Below are positions 45,256-57,710 of a stretch of DNA of 64,000 bases, one piece after another. Each line of letters opens with the position of its first letter. The stretch's first letter is position 1. The stretch is taken from positions 1,365,182 through 1,429,181 of the forward strand of contig PCDI01000002.1 in the NCBI GenBank assembly GCA_002778195.1, written 5' to 3'. The notes beneath the pieces were generated by a model, which was not told the origin of the DNA, did no database searches, and saw only the letters and a program-made list of their open reading frames with translations. This DNA is from Raffaelea ambrosiae. Lineage: Eukaryota > Ascomycota > Sordariomycetes > Ophiostomatales > Ophiostomataceae. The position numbers were made by a program, and so were the translations under genes.

Positions 45256-47966
45256 TCTAAGACATTCGCGGCATCCGGGGACCGCTTCGAGAAAGACGCC
45301 AATATAGCACAGCCTCCGCAGTCAGGATCATTCGTGGCCTGCACCGATTCGCCGTCTTCGGCAACCTTGACACAAAAACGTAGAACCAGATCGTCCCCCT
45401 GTAGAGCGTATCTCGTTTGCCGAGCCGAAGCGCAGCCGTCACGATGATCACGGCCCAAGACTGAGTGGACAATCCTCCAAGCAGCGGGGATGCTGTCTGG
45501 TGTTGGTTGGTATCGAACGGGGAGACGCCAAAAGGCATGCAGACATTCCTTGTCCGTGATGTGCGTTGGGTCTAAAATGGGTGTACGTTCTTGTGTCAAC
45601 CACCCGGCTCTAGCAAGTCCCTCGCCATGCAACGCGCACTTGTCTCTCACTTGGACTCTTTGCTACTGTTGCCTTGCCGGTGTTTAGAGGTCTCTTCTGC
45701 TGTGTAGGATACCAGTGTCTGTCCGTTCCAAGAATGCTGCATCGTGACCGTTCAGATGGCCGTTAAGATGGCCTACGCAACGAGGGGAGAACGCTTCCTT
45801 GCCCAAATGTCCCTGCATCATGCAAATGCCGCTCATCGGCAAAAATCACTGCTAGGCACAGGCGAACCACGCCGAAAAAAGACGAAAGAAAAACTGGTTA
45901 CCATAGTCTACCCAGGCTAGGGTCGGGCGTACGTACTAGAGCTTTGGGGCTAGGTTTTGCAGAGGGATTTGCCCCAAGCGCCATTTCACTCTTGGGAATT
46001 GTCCTCTCCGGAAAGGAGCAAAAGGAGTCTGGGCAGTTCAAGACTGTATACGTTCTGATTCTAGTTCGCAGAGTCTATGTACATAGTAGATTTTTCATTT
46101 TCGGAAACCCCCCCCCCCCCAAGAGCATGAGAAATATAGAAATAGCCAGAGCCACTATCTTAATGTCCGCGTTGCCGGCATACATAGTACGTAGTCTGAA
46201 AAAAAAAAAGGGACCATGCATACACGGCAAATACGTAGTACGCCGTCGGCCCTCATCCTGCGCGATCATCTCTTTGCATGTGTTTATGAGTTCCTGGAAG
46301 ACTACGGTCACGACAGCAAACTCTCGGGTTCCCAGGGTCCAGCATGGTTGGCCCTGGTCTGCCAAGTCGACTACTAGTTTATAGTACTATGTACGTATGG
46401 CCCCCAAGGAACAACGCAAGGACAGAAGGAGAAGAAGAGTACGACGAGCATTGGCCGGTGCGGACAAGCCCGAAATCATCGAACCACGCCAAGTTGTCAG
46501 CCGGCCTTGCTCACGGCCCATGGAGGGTCTGGCCGAAGCGGGCAAAATTACCACATAAACACAGACAGGAAGCGAGCTGCTTGTAAGCGATGCATCGCCA
46601 TAGTGAGAGGACACGAGCGAGACGAGAAATGATTTCTTTTCTTCTTTTCCAGCCCGAACCTCAGTCTTGCGTAGTTGGCCGCTTGGCCGTCTCTCTTGGC
46701 CGTCTTCTGCAATGCCACCAGCGAGAGATGGGCGCTCTTGACAGGCCTGCAAAATCACCAGCGTGAAATAGGCGCTCTTAACAGGCAGCCCCCCCCGGGC
46801 CCCAAGTGTCTTGCCCTGCAGGCTGCATGCAGCAGGGTCTACTCGTCGGTTGCAGTCGTGGGAGAATCTCGGCTAACCCGAACTGCTGCGACCCTGTAGT
46901 GTTGTTCCTTTTTCTCCATGGGGGCGACGCCCGCAACTGGTGAGGATCTGCGTTGCCAGCTTCGTCTGCTGATAACTTTAAAAACTTAGCTGGTCAAAAA
47001 AGGGGCGGCCGAGAGCGTTCTTTCTTGGGAGGCGCGAGACGCAACACCGCCCCCCATGCACGCGACACTGAGCCCAGGCTCTGTACGCTGTACGTTTCCT
47101 CCTCCACTTTCCACGACTTTGGCGGGAAGCATGCAGCGTTGCAGCAGCTTACGCCAGTCTTCACGAGATCTGACTGGTGCGGTGCTGTGCACGGTATGTT
47201 TCTGGGGTGTTTTTGGGTGTTATTGGATGCTGTTGGATGCTGTTGAATGTCACCTCCTCCATTGGGACGGACGGACCCCGTTTTCGCAGGGAGCGCTCGG
47301 CCTGCTCTTTGCTTTTTAAGTGTGGCTTTGCTGATGACGGTGGCCAAAAAATACAAATGCGCCGAGGTCAAACGCAGCCAGCCCAGGTGAACAACGCAAG
47401 AGACTGGCACGGTCAACGAGCCCTCGAGACACAGCCTGCTCGATCTGTTTCTTTCCGACCCGAATCGATTCCGTCGATGGTAGCCCAGGCCGCCTAGCCA
47501 GCTCCGACTGTAGTATCTAGCTACTGCTTGGCGGCAGTATGCTCACATTTGTCGGTGTGGACGATCCGCTCAGTGCCACACGCTCTCCAGAATGTGATGG
47601 TCCTTGTGCCACGGTCATAGTATCACGGCGTCCGGCAAGACCGAGTCGTCTGTTCGTCATCCACACGCCGCTACAAGTTGGCGGCATACGCTGAACAACG
47701 CTGAACGATGCCGATGACTTTCCGATTGCGTGGCCCCGGTCACATTGCTTCGCATAGCCTCCCCCTTGGAATGCTGCAGACTTTTTCAGTTGATCTGAAC
47801 TTGGGCCAACACGGCCATGCGGCAGGCAGTTCCGCATTGCGCGCTGCTCAACGCACATGCTAGCGCAGTCCATCCGGGGGAGGCAAGAAAGGTTCTGGAC
47901 AATGATGGCTTCTCCTTTTGATGTCGTTTGAACGGTTGCATCACGCGGATAGTGGCGGCGGGCCAT

Positions 47967-49230
47967 CTACAGACCGTGAAAATGATTCTGGGAACACTCT
48001 CCGACCTCGCCATGTCCACGCACTGCTATCTGTTGTTGGCTTCGGGCCCCGTGAATGCATGGTAAAGCCACCGCAGCCCGGACAAGGTGAGACAACATGG
48101 CAAGAAGAGCAGTCCAGATGTACCATCTTTCAAAGAACTCAGTTTTCACTGCCGGCAGATTGTCCGGTTCAGCCAGCTCTGGAGGACAACCAGCCAATTC
48201 GCCATCTCGGTGCTTGGGTGAGACAGGGCGACAAATCGGACCCGAGTGTCGTCTTCGCCAATGGAGAGAAATAGTGAAGTGTCCACGATCCGTGATTTGC
48301 TTCGCATCGTCGAGAGAGTACCTCTCGGGACATCGAGTTGGCGCCAGCCTTGGTACGGGCAATGGAGAAGACCGAAGGGACACGGGCTGTGGCTCGGGCA
48401 CCTGTGGGCGCTGTGGGAGCTGCGGGAGCTGTGAAAACAGCTGCGGCTCGGCAGGCTCTGCCTCTTGAACCGGACGCGGCTCTGACATTGGCTGTGGGAG
48501 GGCGAGTTCCCCTACCTAGGGGCTTTGTTCTGACCACTCTGAATCTGGTTCTTGCTTTTTCATGAGCTCACCGCCTGCCACTTGTCGTTCTTCGTCTTCT
48601 TCAACGAACCCTAGTTCCTCCAGCGGGTCTGGTTGTTCTTCGTCGAGCTGTGCTTCTTCAGCCAGTTGTAGTCCAGACGGCACAGCTGACGGCAGCACCA
48701 AACGCGGCCGAACTGGCCGCTCTTGTTCGCCACCGGCGGTTGGTGACGCCTTTCGCTTTTGTAGGCAGACTCGAGTTTGTTGCTCGGCAGGCTTGCCCCG
48801 GCTTGAAAAGCTCGGCTGCTCGACGGGCAGGGGCAGAGGATGGCCAGACGCAACCGAGAACGGATCACCCTCAGTGTCCTGTAGACGCCATTGCGTGCGT
48901 AGGTTGTGTCGCCCGTGCAGAGACATGAGCTTGGCAAACAGCGTGGGCGTGAGCGTGTGGGCAATGCCATGGCGCCGAAGAATCTCGGGGGTTTATCTTA
49001 ACTCCCGCGCTCGTGTCGTAACAGAGAGCAGTGACCGGCTTGAGGGATTGCTTGTTCCGTTTTGTGCTGCTGTAGATGCTGTCTGCCTGGGTTCGTCTTT
49101 TGGCCATACTGTGGAGTTCGCGGTATAGGGGATGGCCGTCCGGAAACAGGTTTGCGAGGCGAGCCTCGATATCCCCCATGCCTAGCATCATGATGGCCGT
49201 TCTTGCCGGCCAATCAAACAAGCAAATCAC
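47967..49230 (-). pseudogene. Decayed gene of unknown family (frameshift plus TAG)
   Basis: Protein-like sequence runs leftward from about 49230 (IEARLANLFPDGHPLYREL, then DTSAGVKI). It shifts frame at a TTT run (48992-48994) and continues as ILRRHGIAHTLTPTLFAKLM in the next frame. It then passes an acidic, Glu/Gln-rich stretch (LQLAEEAQLDEEQPDPLEEL), meets TAG at 48516-48518, and carries on in the same frame with a Pro/Gln-rich segment (PQLPQRPQVPEPQP) to about 48250. Beyond that, to 47967, protein character fades. No ATG clearly starts the rightmost part. I do not recognise the family. The joint presence of a one-base shift and a stop in otherwise coherent coding sequence supports a dead gene rather than chance. 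Confidence 0.5.
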
Positions 49231-49597
49231 GTCCGAAACACTTCTACAGCTAAACCAAGACAGTCAAAAGCATCACTGGGAAACGCACAGGGATATCCGA
49301 AGAGGCCAAGAAAGCTTGTATTTGTTCAGGTGTCTAGAATTCTACCAAGGGTTCCCTTGTCGTTATCTGTCTGCCCATGCTATGCATTCTCGATTGCCAA
49401 AACGGGTCAGAAAGTGAATGAGGCCGCCGCACGACAGCGTCAAGTCGAGTGTGAAGGAAAAATACAGAAGCAGAAGCAAAGAAAAAACCAACACATGGAT
49501 CCGTGTATAGAAAACATGTGCAATGTGTTTGTTGCCTTGCTCCTACATGACCCTTCCCCCCCAAACATAGCCCAACCCGTTATCCAAACATGCCGCC
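49231..49597. other. Intergenic, no gene seen
   Basis: Between the decayed gene and the secreted-protein gene. Confidence 0.4.
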
Positions 49598-49993
49598 CTA
49601 GATTCCACCATAGGTCGTGAACAGCGACATTCCGTTGACTCCATACCCAGTGTTGACGTTGACGCAGACCGTCGAGTCGGACGACCAAATCGGGCCCGTA
49701 GTTCCGCCGTCGCACTTCGCTTTCCGGCAGGCCGTAACATAGGCAAGGTATTCGCCGTCTTGGTTGCCGCCGTCGTCCGGCAGCGTGACCTTGAACGAGA
49801 AGCGGTGCGAGAAGTCAATGTACTTGGTGTCGCCCGAAGGCCGAGGAAAGTTGATCTCTGCGTCGGCGTCGCCATCGCAGTTTCCGCCGGTGAAGGCCTG
49901 GAACTTGTAGCGCGGATAGCCCGCTGCCACCACCTGTGGCTGCAGGCTCAGGGCAGCCACCAGCAAGGCCGACAAGGTCGAAAAGGTCTTCAT
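49598..49993 (-). CDS. Small secreted four-cysteine protein
   Basis: 131 residues from the ATG at 49993; the longer open frame to 50254 is leader. It has a signal peptide (MKTFSTLSALLVAALSLQ and on to about residue 24, AGY as first mature residues). The mature part has four cysteines (39, 89, 94, 110), enough for two disulfides, many Gly and Asp residues, and aromatic beta-type strands (HRFSFKVTLPDD, EYLAYVTACR). It ends NGMSLFTTYGGI without a membrane anchor. A TATA-like TATAAG lies about 155 bp upstream on the minus strand (50148-50153). Small, secreted, Cys-containing and isolated in a gene-poor stretch, it fits the profile of a fungal effector-like or hydrolase-inhibitor-like protein. No family is recognised and the role is unknown. 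Confidence 0.75.
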   Translation of the reverse strand: MKTFSTLSALLVAALSLQPQVVAAGYPRYKFQAFTGGNCDGDADAEINFPRPSGDTKYIDFSHRFSFKVTLPDDGGNQDGEYLAYVTACRKAKCDGGTTGPIWSSDSTVCVNVNTGYGVNGMSLFTTYGGI

Positions 49994-51590
49994 GTTGGGA
50001 CGGAACAAAAAAAAAGAAAGTTTTCTTTGAAATTCTTGAGGTGGGTGTGTATGAGAGATGAAGTAGATGGTCAATAAGTGTGTAGGACTGATGGTGTGCC
50101 AGAATGAAACAAAACACAAATGGGAAAGGAGGGACGTCCATCGTCTTCTTATAGACGTCGTGACAGATGGCCACGGAAGCGTCATGTTGGCCCCCTTGGG
50201 GCTTGAGTCCTCTTCACGAGCCCCTCCTAGGTCGAGTAGAAAGGCTCTCAGCAAGGATCCCGTACGATGTCAAGCAGCAAGATCCCCCTTTCCCAACCTG
50301 ATGTTCCGAGATAGCAAAACAAAAAGCTACATTGATCCTTTCTGCTTTCTATTCCTGGCAGCTGATGTCACAGTATCGGCCCTTTTGACGAGCGTGAACC
50401 AAGTTTTTTTTTATAAACGAAACGTGTTACACTAAAGAGAGAAGGTTGCCATTGTATTCAGGTCCAGAATACCCACAGCTAAGCCAACACAGAAGGCACA
50501 GTGGATCTGGCGATCGTCGTGTGGCTGGCCCCCACATCTTCACTCTCTTCTCTGCTGGACCGTGGAAGTTGCGTGGTTTATCTCTGCTGCGTTGCGTCAG
50601 CCTTCTCGTCTCGTACTAAGTCTCGTTGATAAAAAAAACTTGGTCTACTATGAAAAGACATACGAGCATTTTTATTCATTGATCTGTTACGGGGTTCTGT
50701 GGCATCGTGAATTGTTGTGAACGGACAACGAGATGCCGGTCATGCGCCGGCTGTTAAGCTTGGCGACACCTTGTCCCGGCTGCGGCTTGGGGGCTGAGAC
50801 GCCAACACCTCCCCTACTCCTGCGGCGGTTTACGGACCCTCCGGAGGGCCCAGCTGTGTTGGTCAGACCAGGGGAGTTGGCGTCGCAGTATCACTCAGTA
50901 CCCGGTTTCGGGAAGTTTTTTTACTTGTTTCTTCTAGCTGTTTTATTCCCCTCCTCGGCCCTTTATATAGATTCTTGATCAACGATAAAAAAGGCGGGGG
51001 ATTACCGGCTCTATCAGGGCTGTCGGCGTAGGGCCAGAAACTGGCCAGCTTTTTCATGGCCCGAAAGCAAGTCCCCGAGGCGGTCTCCACTGTGTTGTTC
51101 AGTTTCGTTTCGTTTCTACTTCCCTTTTGGGCTCCCTATTCGGTCCTCTGGGTATTTTTGTAAACCCTTCACAGACTAGCATCGTTGGCGTGGCCTCTTT
51201 GTCGCCGGCATGATCACCCCATGTGCGGCTCTTGACGTATGCAGCATACGACTGTGGAGGAGGAGCCAAGTGTCGTGCGTGGGCAGGTCAAGACGAGTTG
51301 CCTACCCCAGGGGATCTCGCGCTATACCTTCTTTTCCGGGCCACGATCGTCGCCTGTGAAACCCTGATTCCATTCAAAGTTCTCACAAGACGGCAGCGCT
51401 GCACCTCTAAAAAGGATCGTCACTCCACGCGCTAGATCCCCAATACCACGCTGCAGCGCCTCGTCGAATGGCAATTATTATGGGGAAATGCCCGTCCGCT
51501 CCTGATAACCGGCGTAGACCGGCTATCACAATTCCTCGCCCGGCTCTCTACAACTTTCGCTCATCGCATACATCCTCCTTCTGTTCCTTT

Positions 51591-51652
51591 GACCGGCAAT
51601 TGTTGAGACGAATGGGTTAGGGTTAGGGTTGGACCGGCAATTGTTGAGACGA
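51591..51652. repeat. Interstitial telomere-like tract inside a 21-bp direct repeat
   Basis: GACCGGCAATTGTTGAGACGA occurs twice (51591-51611 and 51632-51652). Between the copies is GGGTTAGGGTTAGGGTT (from 51614), the fungal telomere unit TTAGGG. Confidence 0.9.
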
Positions 51653-54128
51653 GTGCACTGCGTTTCGGATAGCCGAAAGACAGTTGATCGTATATGTCTT
51701 GTTTCTAGTCCAATCTGCTGGAGGACCCCAATGGGACGTGTGCCCTAGCCCAACCCCATATGTCACCAAATGTCGAGGAAATGCACGGGATGAAAGTAGA
51801 AATAGAAAGTAAAAATAGCTGTCGAGTTCCAGCAATAGAAGTAGAAAGAGTAGAAAAAGAATGGAAATAGACGTGGAAATAGTTGAAGCAGGTTTCACAA
51901 AAACGTTTTTTTTATTGAAAAAGCAATGCAATGTGAGCTGCGCCACAAAAAGGAATGGGGGCGTGGCTGGTCGTATGGTCTAGCAAGATAGGCACGAGAC
52001 ACAGTCGGGTCCATCGCAGGATTGACAGTGGATCTATGGGTTCGTCTATCACGACAGTCTGTTCTTCTATTCCGATCCTCCCTGCTATTTCGGCAACAGA
52101 GCACAAAGCAGGATGCTACATGGAGCAAAGGACAGCGGTCCAGGTAGGATTGGAAATCGGCAACTATAGTATGATGTCATGAACTTGTATCACGGCGGCT
52201 ATCTAGAGCGCCAGCCGAGGATGAAACGGTTCTGGGCCAGGAATCCCGGGATTTCTTGTCTGCTGTGTAGCATCGCCGAATGGGCTGCTCCTGCGGAGTA
52301 GAGCACTGCCTCGAGTCGGCAGAAGGAATCAAAAGATTTCGCGTCGCCTTGCTTCTTCTCCAAAAGTGTGTATCTTTCCCAAGTACTCGTGTGAGTGACC
52401 GGATGCGATCATGGTTATTCATGTTCATATCTCTTAAGAACCAGCCAATTCTTCTATGAGTGGTGGCCAACCTTTTTCGCCCATTGCTTCCTACAATTGT
52501 ACGTGGCCCCGGGGTCTTGTTGGCTTGCTAGACGTCCCGATTCTCTTTGCCAAGAAACAAATGAGAATATAGCTTGCTTCTCTTTAATGCAAGTGCGAGC
52601 TTCGTTGGGCATGCAACTAGGTAAGTAGCGAGAGTCAATCGAAGGACTTCTTCACAAAGCACCCGGCACCCCGACAGGGCAACACAGGCAATCTGGAAGG
52701 AGATCAGCATCCAGACTTTAAGCAACTGATGGCCTTTGTAACTACGAGGTACGTGGGAAAATGGGGACACACTGAGAGCGTCTCTACGGCGACGACATAT
52801 TCTCACATGCTCTAAAGACTTTGTTCCCCAGCAAAGACGAATCGATGCAGGATTTGGCCAAAGCGGCAAAAAAGGGGGGTCTTGGTATGACACTTTTTCC
52901 TCTGGCGCGTTATAAGTGTGCCTATACATGTGTGCCTATTTCACAGCCTTTCTTCATACCCACCAATATACAGCTCAGAAGTGAGAGTCTCTACCGTCGT
53001 GAGCGACGCCAGTGCTCACCAACCGAGAAAGGCACACCCATTGCACTGGAATGGGCGAGGGGGAAAACGCTTTTGATCGCCATCTCCCTTTGTTGCCATG
53101 GTCATTTAGGAAAGGGCATTCCATCTTGAATTACAATGCTTGCGAAAGGTGACAGAGGGCTGATCCTTGCACGTCTTCCTTTTTTGGATTGTTCTGGAAA
53201 CCAATTCGTCCGTTGTTCGGCGCATGGAGGAAACCGTCCGTGCCTCAGACTTCTTCTCCTGTCCGAGTGGACAAAACAACGAGGACACTACCACAGACAC
53301 TGCTGTGTATTTTCTTGAAACAAAGGGAGTTTGTGCGGGCGGGAGGTGCCACAAAGGATACGATAAGGTATGCAGAAATAGATCGAAACATATGAACAGA
53401 CGGCAGATAAGAATAAATGGAGTGAAACGCGCAGGCCGCGATCGACAAGTATTATTGCCTGGTAGAGGATGGATGCACTTTATGCTATGCGGTTCGTGCG
53501 CCGCCGGGCTCTCGGACGACGGGAGCGAAACGATCAGAGAAAGCTCGCATCTTTTTCTTCTCGAAGCTCAGTAGATCGGTGCAAGGCGAACAGGATTCGA
53601 GACTCGTATGGATGATTTCTGCTACACTCGTATTATCGTATTTCAACGAAACAAAGATAGGGTTGAAGGCAAAGTGGATTTTGCGAGTGGAGCGATCGCG
53701 ATATCCACGGAAGTGTGAGGCTGTGCCTTCCAATAGCCAAATTGTTGTTTTGTGAGCAGATGGATACAGAGAAGACAGTGGAGGCAGGCCAAGGGAGCTT
53801 GACGCCGTTCGTGCAAGAGCCGAGCCGTGTCTGGCTGGCATGGACTTGGTCGGGGGGCCACAGGGTCAGCCATACACACTATGTAGTGGAACGAGAGAGC
53901 GAATGGCACGGGGACGGTGCAGCCCGAGCGACGAGCCACGGCGTGATCCACGACCAAGAGGGGAAGAAAAGGGTAACACCACTTGGCCACAGACCCCTCG
54001 TTCGTTCCCACAGGGAATGCGACGCTGCTACGAGGGTGCGGAGCAGACGATGACGTTGAGCGGATGGATGTTGGACTTGGCTGTGGAAAATGGGAGAATG
54101 AGAAAGCAGCATGCCGGAGCCTTGGAGG

Positions 54129-54161
54129 TATTGGGGGCATTGGGGGCATTGGGGGCATTGG
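54129..54161. repeat. 9-bp tandem repeat (GGGGCATTG)
   Basis: Three consecutive perfect units with a partial fourth, non-coding. Confidence 0.85.
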
Positions 54162-56003
54162 CAAGGGAGCATGGGCACATGTGCTGGTTTTCATGGTCTC
54201 GCGGGCTCTGTGCTCGTTCCGACACGGCTCCTGCACGATTGCTGCACGACTGCACGGTTTCTGTCAGATTCTGCACTGGCCTCTGCACGCCATGTTCCGG
54301 ATAGAGAAGGTCCTGGGCCGCGGTTCGCACTGCCGTGTGTGGCCACTGGCCAGACGCACAGCTCCGAGCAGCAGCCTGTCAGCAATACGGCTCGCGTCGT
54401 TTCTTGGGAGGAGCAGACAAAGGAGAACAAGGCTAGGCTGTCCAGGCGGCCCTGGCGGCCCTGTCCAGCTGCATACGATTGCGCATCAGCTCGCATGGCA
54501 CGCAGCTGGACAGGGAGAAGCAGCGTCCCTGCCCAGGGAGGCTCATACGGATCGACAGCCCTGGCTGTCGCCAACGGCCAATACGAGACCGCCCACCCCT
54601 GCTCCTTTTCCAGGCCCGCTAGCAAACAAGCTGAGAGAGGGAACCAGGGCGGACACTCTATTTAGATTGCCCATTGTTAGCGGACAATGAGACAGGGACG
54701 GGGGATGGAAAAAAGAAAGAAAAAGAAAGGAAAAAAAGATAGCTCTCGTATGGGAGAAAACCATACTTGTATATACTATGCACGATGGCGCTGGAACGGT
54801 TCCTCTGGCTGGCCGCAACCAATATCGAATCAGGTCTAATCAGGGGGGCCTCGCACCACCTGCCAGCCCACCTTACCCCAGTCGACGGCTGCTCTGTGCT
54901 GCCACTCGTGCTGCCACTCGTGCTGCTTCCAGTGTCATGTTTTTTTCGTGGGAAAGGACCTGGTTTGACCCCTGTCCGGCCCAGACGCCAGGCTGCATGC
55001 GGCTAGTGGCCACGACCAGGGGGGTGGACAGACCTGGCGACAGAGCAACAGAGGAGCGGTTGACGGGCCTGTTCCTCAGTGCCACTGGGTGGTAATATCA
55101 CTGGTCTGTTATGAAGGAAGGGCTTCCTGATGGCTTGCCTGTCTGCTTGTGATTCGCGGGCGGTCCTCGGCAACGACGGCTGCTGTCGTCAGTCAGCAAA
55201 TCTGCGAGCGGTTGTGTTTCTCTCTCTCTCTCTCTCTCTGCCTGTGTGTGTCTTTCTTTTTGTTCTTGTGATCCTGTTTTCTTCATCGTGTCTTTTTGTC
55301 TTCACCCCCCTTTTTTTTTCACCTGCTCTCTGCCTAGCACGTCTACATAGTGCGAACTACGAACTTGCGGCTCGAAACCCAGCTCGACCAACTCGGCCTT
55401 CGCCGAGCATCTTTCCTTTATCGGACCACGGTGTGCAGACTGTGCAAGCGCATCGCGCCTGCCTTTTTTCGACTTGCCCAAAAAAATACGCAATAGTTAG
55501 GCCCCAAACGACGTCAACTTTTTTGCCACGGTCGACTTTGTCGAAACATCCTCCATTTCGTCGACCTCAATCTCTGCCACCAACAGCATCAGCATCAGCA
55601 TCAGCCTTTCTCCTTCTCCCCCCCCCTACCCCTTGCGTCTACGCAACCGCCTGCCAATGCGACCTGCATCTGTCCCGGCGCTTCTGTGGTGCGCGTTATC
55701 CGCTTCGTCCCGCAGCAAGAACTAATTAATTGGCTCGCCGACACATCCACATAATTTACGAAAGACCTCGACAAACCAGGCGACCACGTCCAGTCTCGAC
55801 CTCCTTATTTTTGGCTTCCCTCATACGACCTGTCCCAGTCTCTCCTCTTTGTCTCGCACAATTGGATGCATCGGCTGCCGACACGCAACGACGCTGTCTG
55901 TGCCTAGCGCGCGCCTCCTCTTTCGAGGACCAGCAAGAAAACAGACCTCGACGAAAGCCCAGCGAGACAGGACGACAATCAACAATCAACACACGCCGAC
56001 TAG

Positions 56004-57676
56004 ATGGCAGCCGTTGCAGTCGAGGCCAGAGAGGCCTTTCCGGGTGCCTTCCCGGAGGCCGATGAGCCGCAAATGGTGCCGGACGTGGAAGTGTCATCGG
56101 ACAAGACACACACGGAGCCAAGTCCACGGCCAGACGAGGCCGATCCAACCCAACAAGACAACGACGTTGACGGCGTCAACGGCGTCAACGACAACGAAAC
56201 TCCCGATGACAAGACACCACCACCATCCATTTTCCGGCAGTCCGACTCCCTCTCCAAAGTCCCCACGACGTCCTCGTTCCAGTCGGCCATGTCCTCGACC
56301 GAGCCCTCGACCGAGCCCTCGACCGAGCCCTCGACCGAGCCCTCGCAAGCGGCCTACCAGGACGGCCCATCCATAACGACAACAGCAGCAGCAGCAACAA
56401 CAATAACAGCAGCAACAGCAGCAACAACGGCAACAACAACCACGTCCTCATCTGCACCCGTGCGACGACTCCCATCCCATCTCTCCTCGGGCTCCGAAGA
56501 CAGCCGCGACATCACAACCCTGCCGGATCCTAGGAAGCGCTCGCTGACGTCGCCGCCGCCGGGCACGAACAGCGGCCCCGACGAGGAGATCAAGGTGCTG
56601 AGCACGAAGCTGATCAACGCGATCAACTGCCAGACGACGCTCGACGACACGCTGTCCAAGACGCGCATGGAACTGGAGATGGAGCGCGAGAAGGTGCGGC
56701 GGCTCGAGGCGCAGGCAGAGCGGCAAAAGGAGTTCTTGACGGGCGGCGTGTGGGTGCGCAAGGCGACGGTGGAGCAGGAGCGGGCACAGTTCGCGGCCAA
56801 GGCGCGCGAGGAGAAGCGGCTGCGCGTGGAGGCGGAGGAGGCCAAGAAGCGGATGGAGCAGGAGGTGGAGACGCTGACGGCGGAGCTGTTTGAGCAGGCC
56901 AACAAGATGGTCACGGACGCCAAGGCGGCGGCGCAGACGGAGCAGGCGGCGGCGACGCGGCGGTACGACAACCTCAAGGCGCAGCTGGCCGACACGGAGG
57001 GCCTGTTGCGGTCGCAGCAGGAGCAGCTGACCGAGCTGAAGCAGGTGATGGAGGAGATGATCCTGGCGGCAGACGCGCGCGACGACCAGACGGCCATGAC
57101 GACGCCGACGTCGCCCGGCTTCGGCCGTTTCGACGACTCGGACAGCTCGGACTCGGAGACGGCGGCGGCGGCGGCGGCGGCGGCGGTCGAGATCAAGGCC
57201 ATCGAGGCCTTTGGGACGGTGCCGACGACCGACCGGGTGGTGGTGGACGGGCCGACGGACTCGCCGGGATCGGATGCACCCGTAGCAACGACAGCAGCAA
57301 CGGCAGCAGCGGCGGCGGCGTCGTCCTCGCCGGCGGTGGCAAGCTCGCCTTTCGAGCAGCTTTCTCCGGCGAACCCGATGAGCTTCACCCACCTCTTGCG
57401 GCCGGTCCTCCGCGACGACACGGCCGCCTATGCCGAGTTCATCGACCTCGTGCGCGCCTCGCAGTACCAGGCCATGCTCCTGCAGCAGCAGTTCAACGCA
57501 CAGCAGCAGGTCCACGTGCGCTCGCCCTCGTCGACGTCCCTGCCCAAGACGCCGCCGATGGGCAGCAGCAACGGCACCAGCAGCACCAACAGCACCAACA
57601 GCGCCAACAGCACGGCTCCTAGTTCTACCACCTCCATCTGGACGACCGGCTCCATCAACGGCGGCGGCTTGACAGC

Positions 57677-57710
<34 letters not shown>

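Larger units (their letters stand above)
38063..47966. other. 10-kb gene-poor region
   Basis: No frame with recognisable protein features. The longest is 370 codons (41369-42481 minus), low-complexity in places and without motifs. The region carries poly-A/T tracts, mononucleotide C and G runs, dinucleotide repeats, a 20-N gap and seven of the eleven TACTATGTA copies. The left end is the siderophore transporter promoter. No transposon ends, tRNA or rRNA were recognised. Confidence 0.4.
49994..56003. other. 6-kb gene-poor region
   Basis: No gene supported. Holds an interstitial telomere-like tract (51591-51652), a 9-bp tandem repeat GGGGCATTG at 54129-54161, and, from about 55200, the CT-rich promoter/leader of the Sec2 gene. 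Open frames there (for example 55130-55729) reflect pyrimidine-rich leader sequence. Confidence 0.4.

Noticed and set aside
55130..55729. 199-codon plus-strand frame before the Sec2 gene
   Set aside because: Composition is that of a CT-rich fungal leader (Leu/Ser/Phe/Pro), not a protein.
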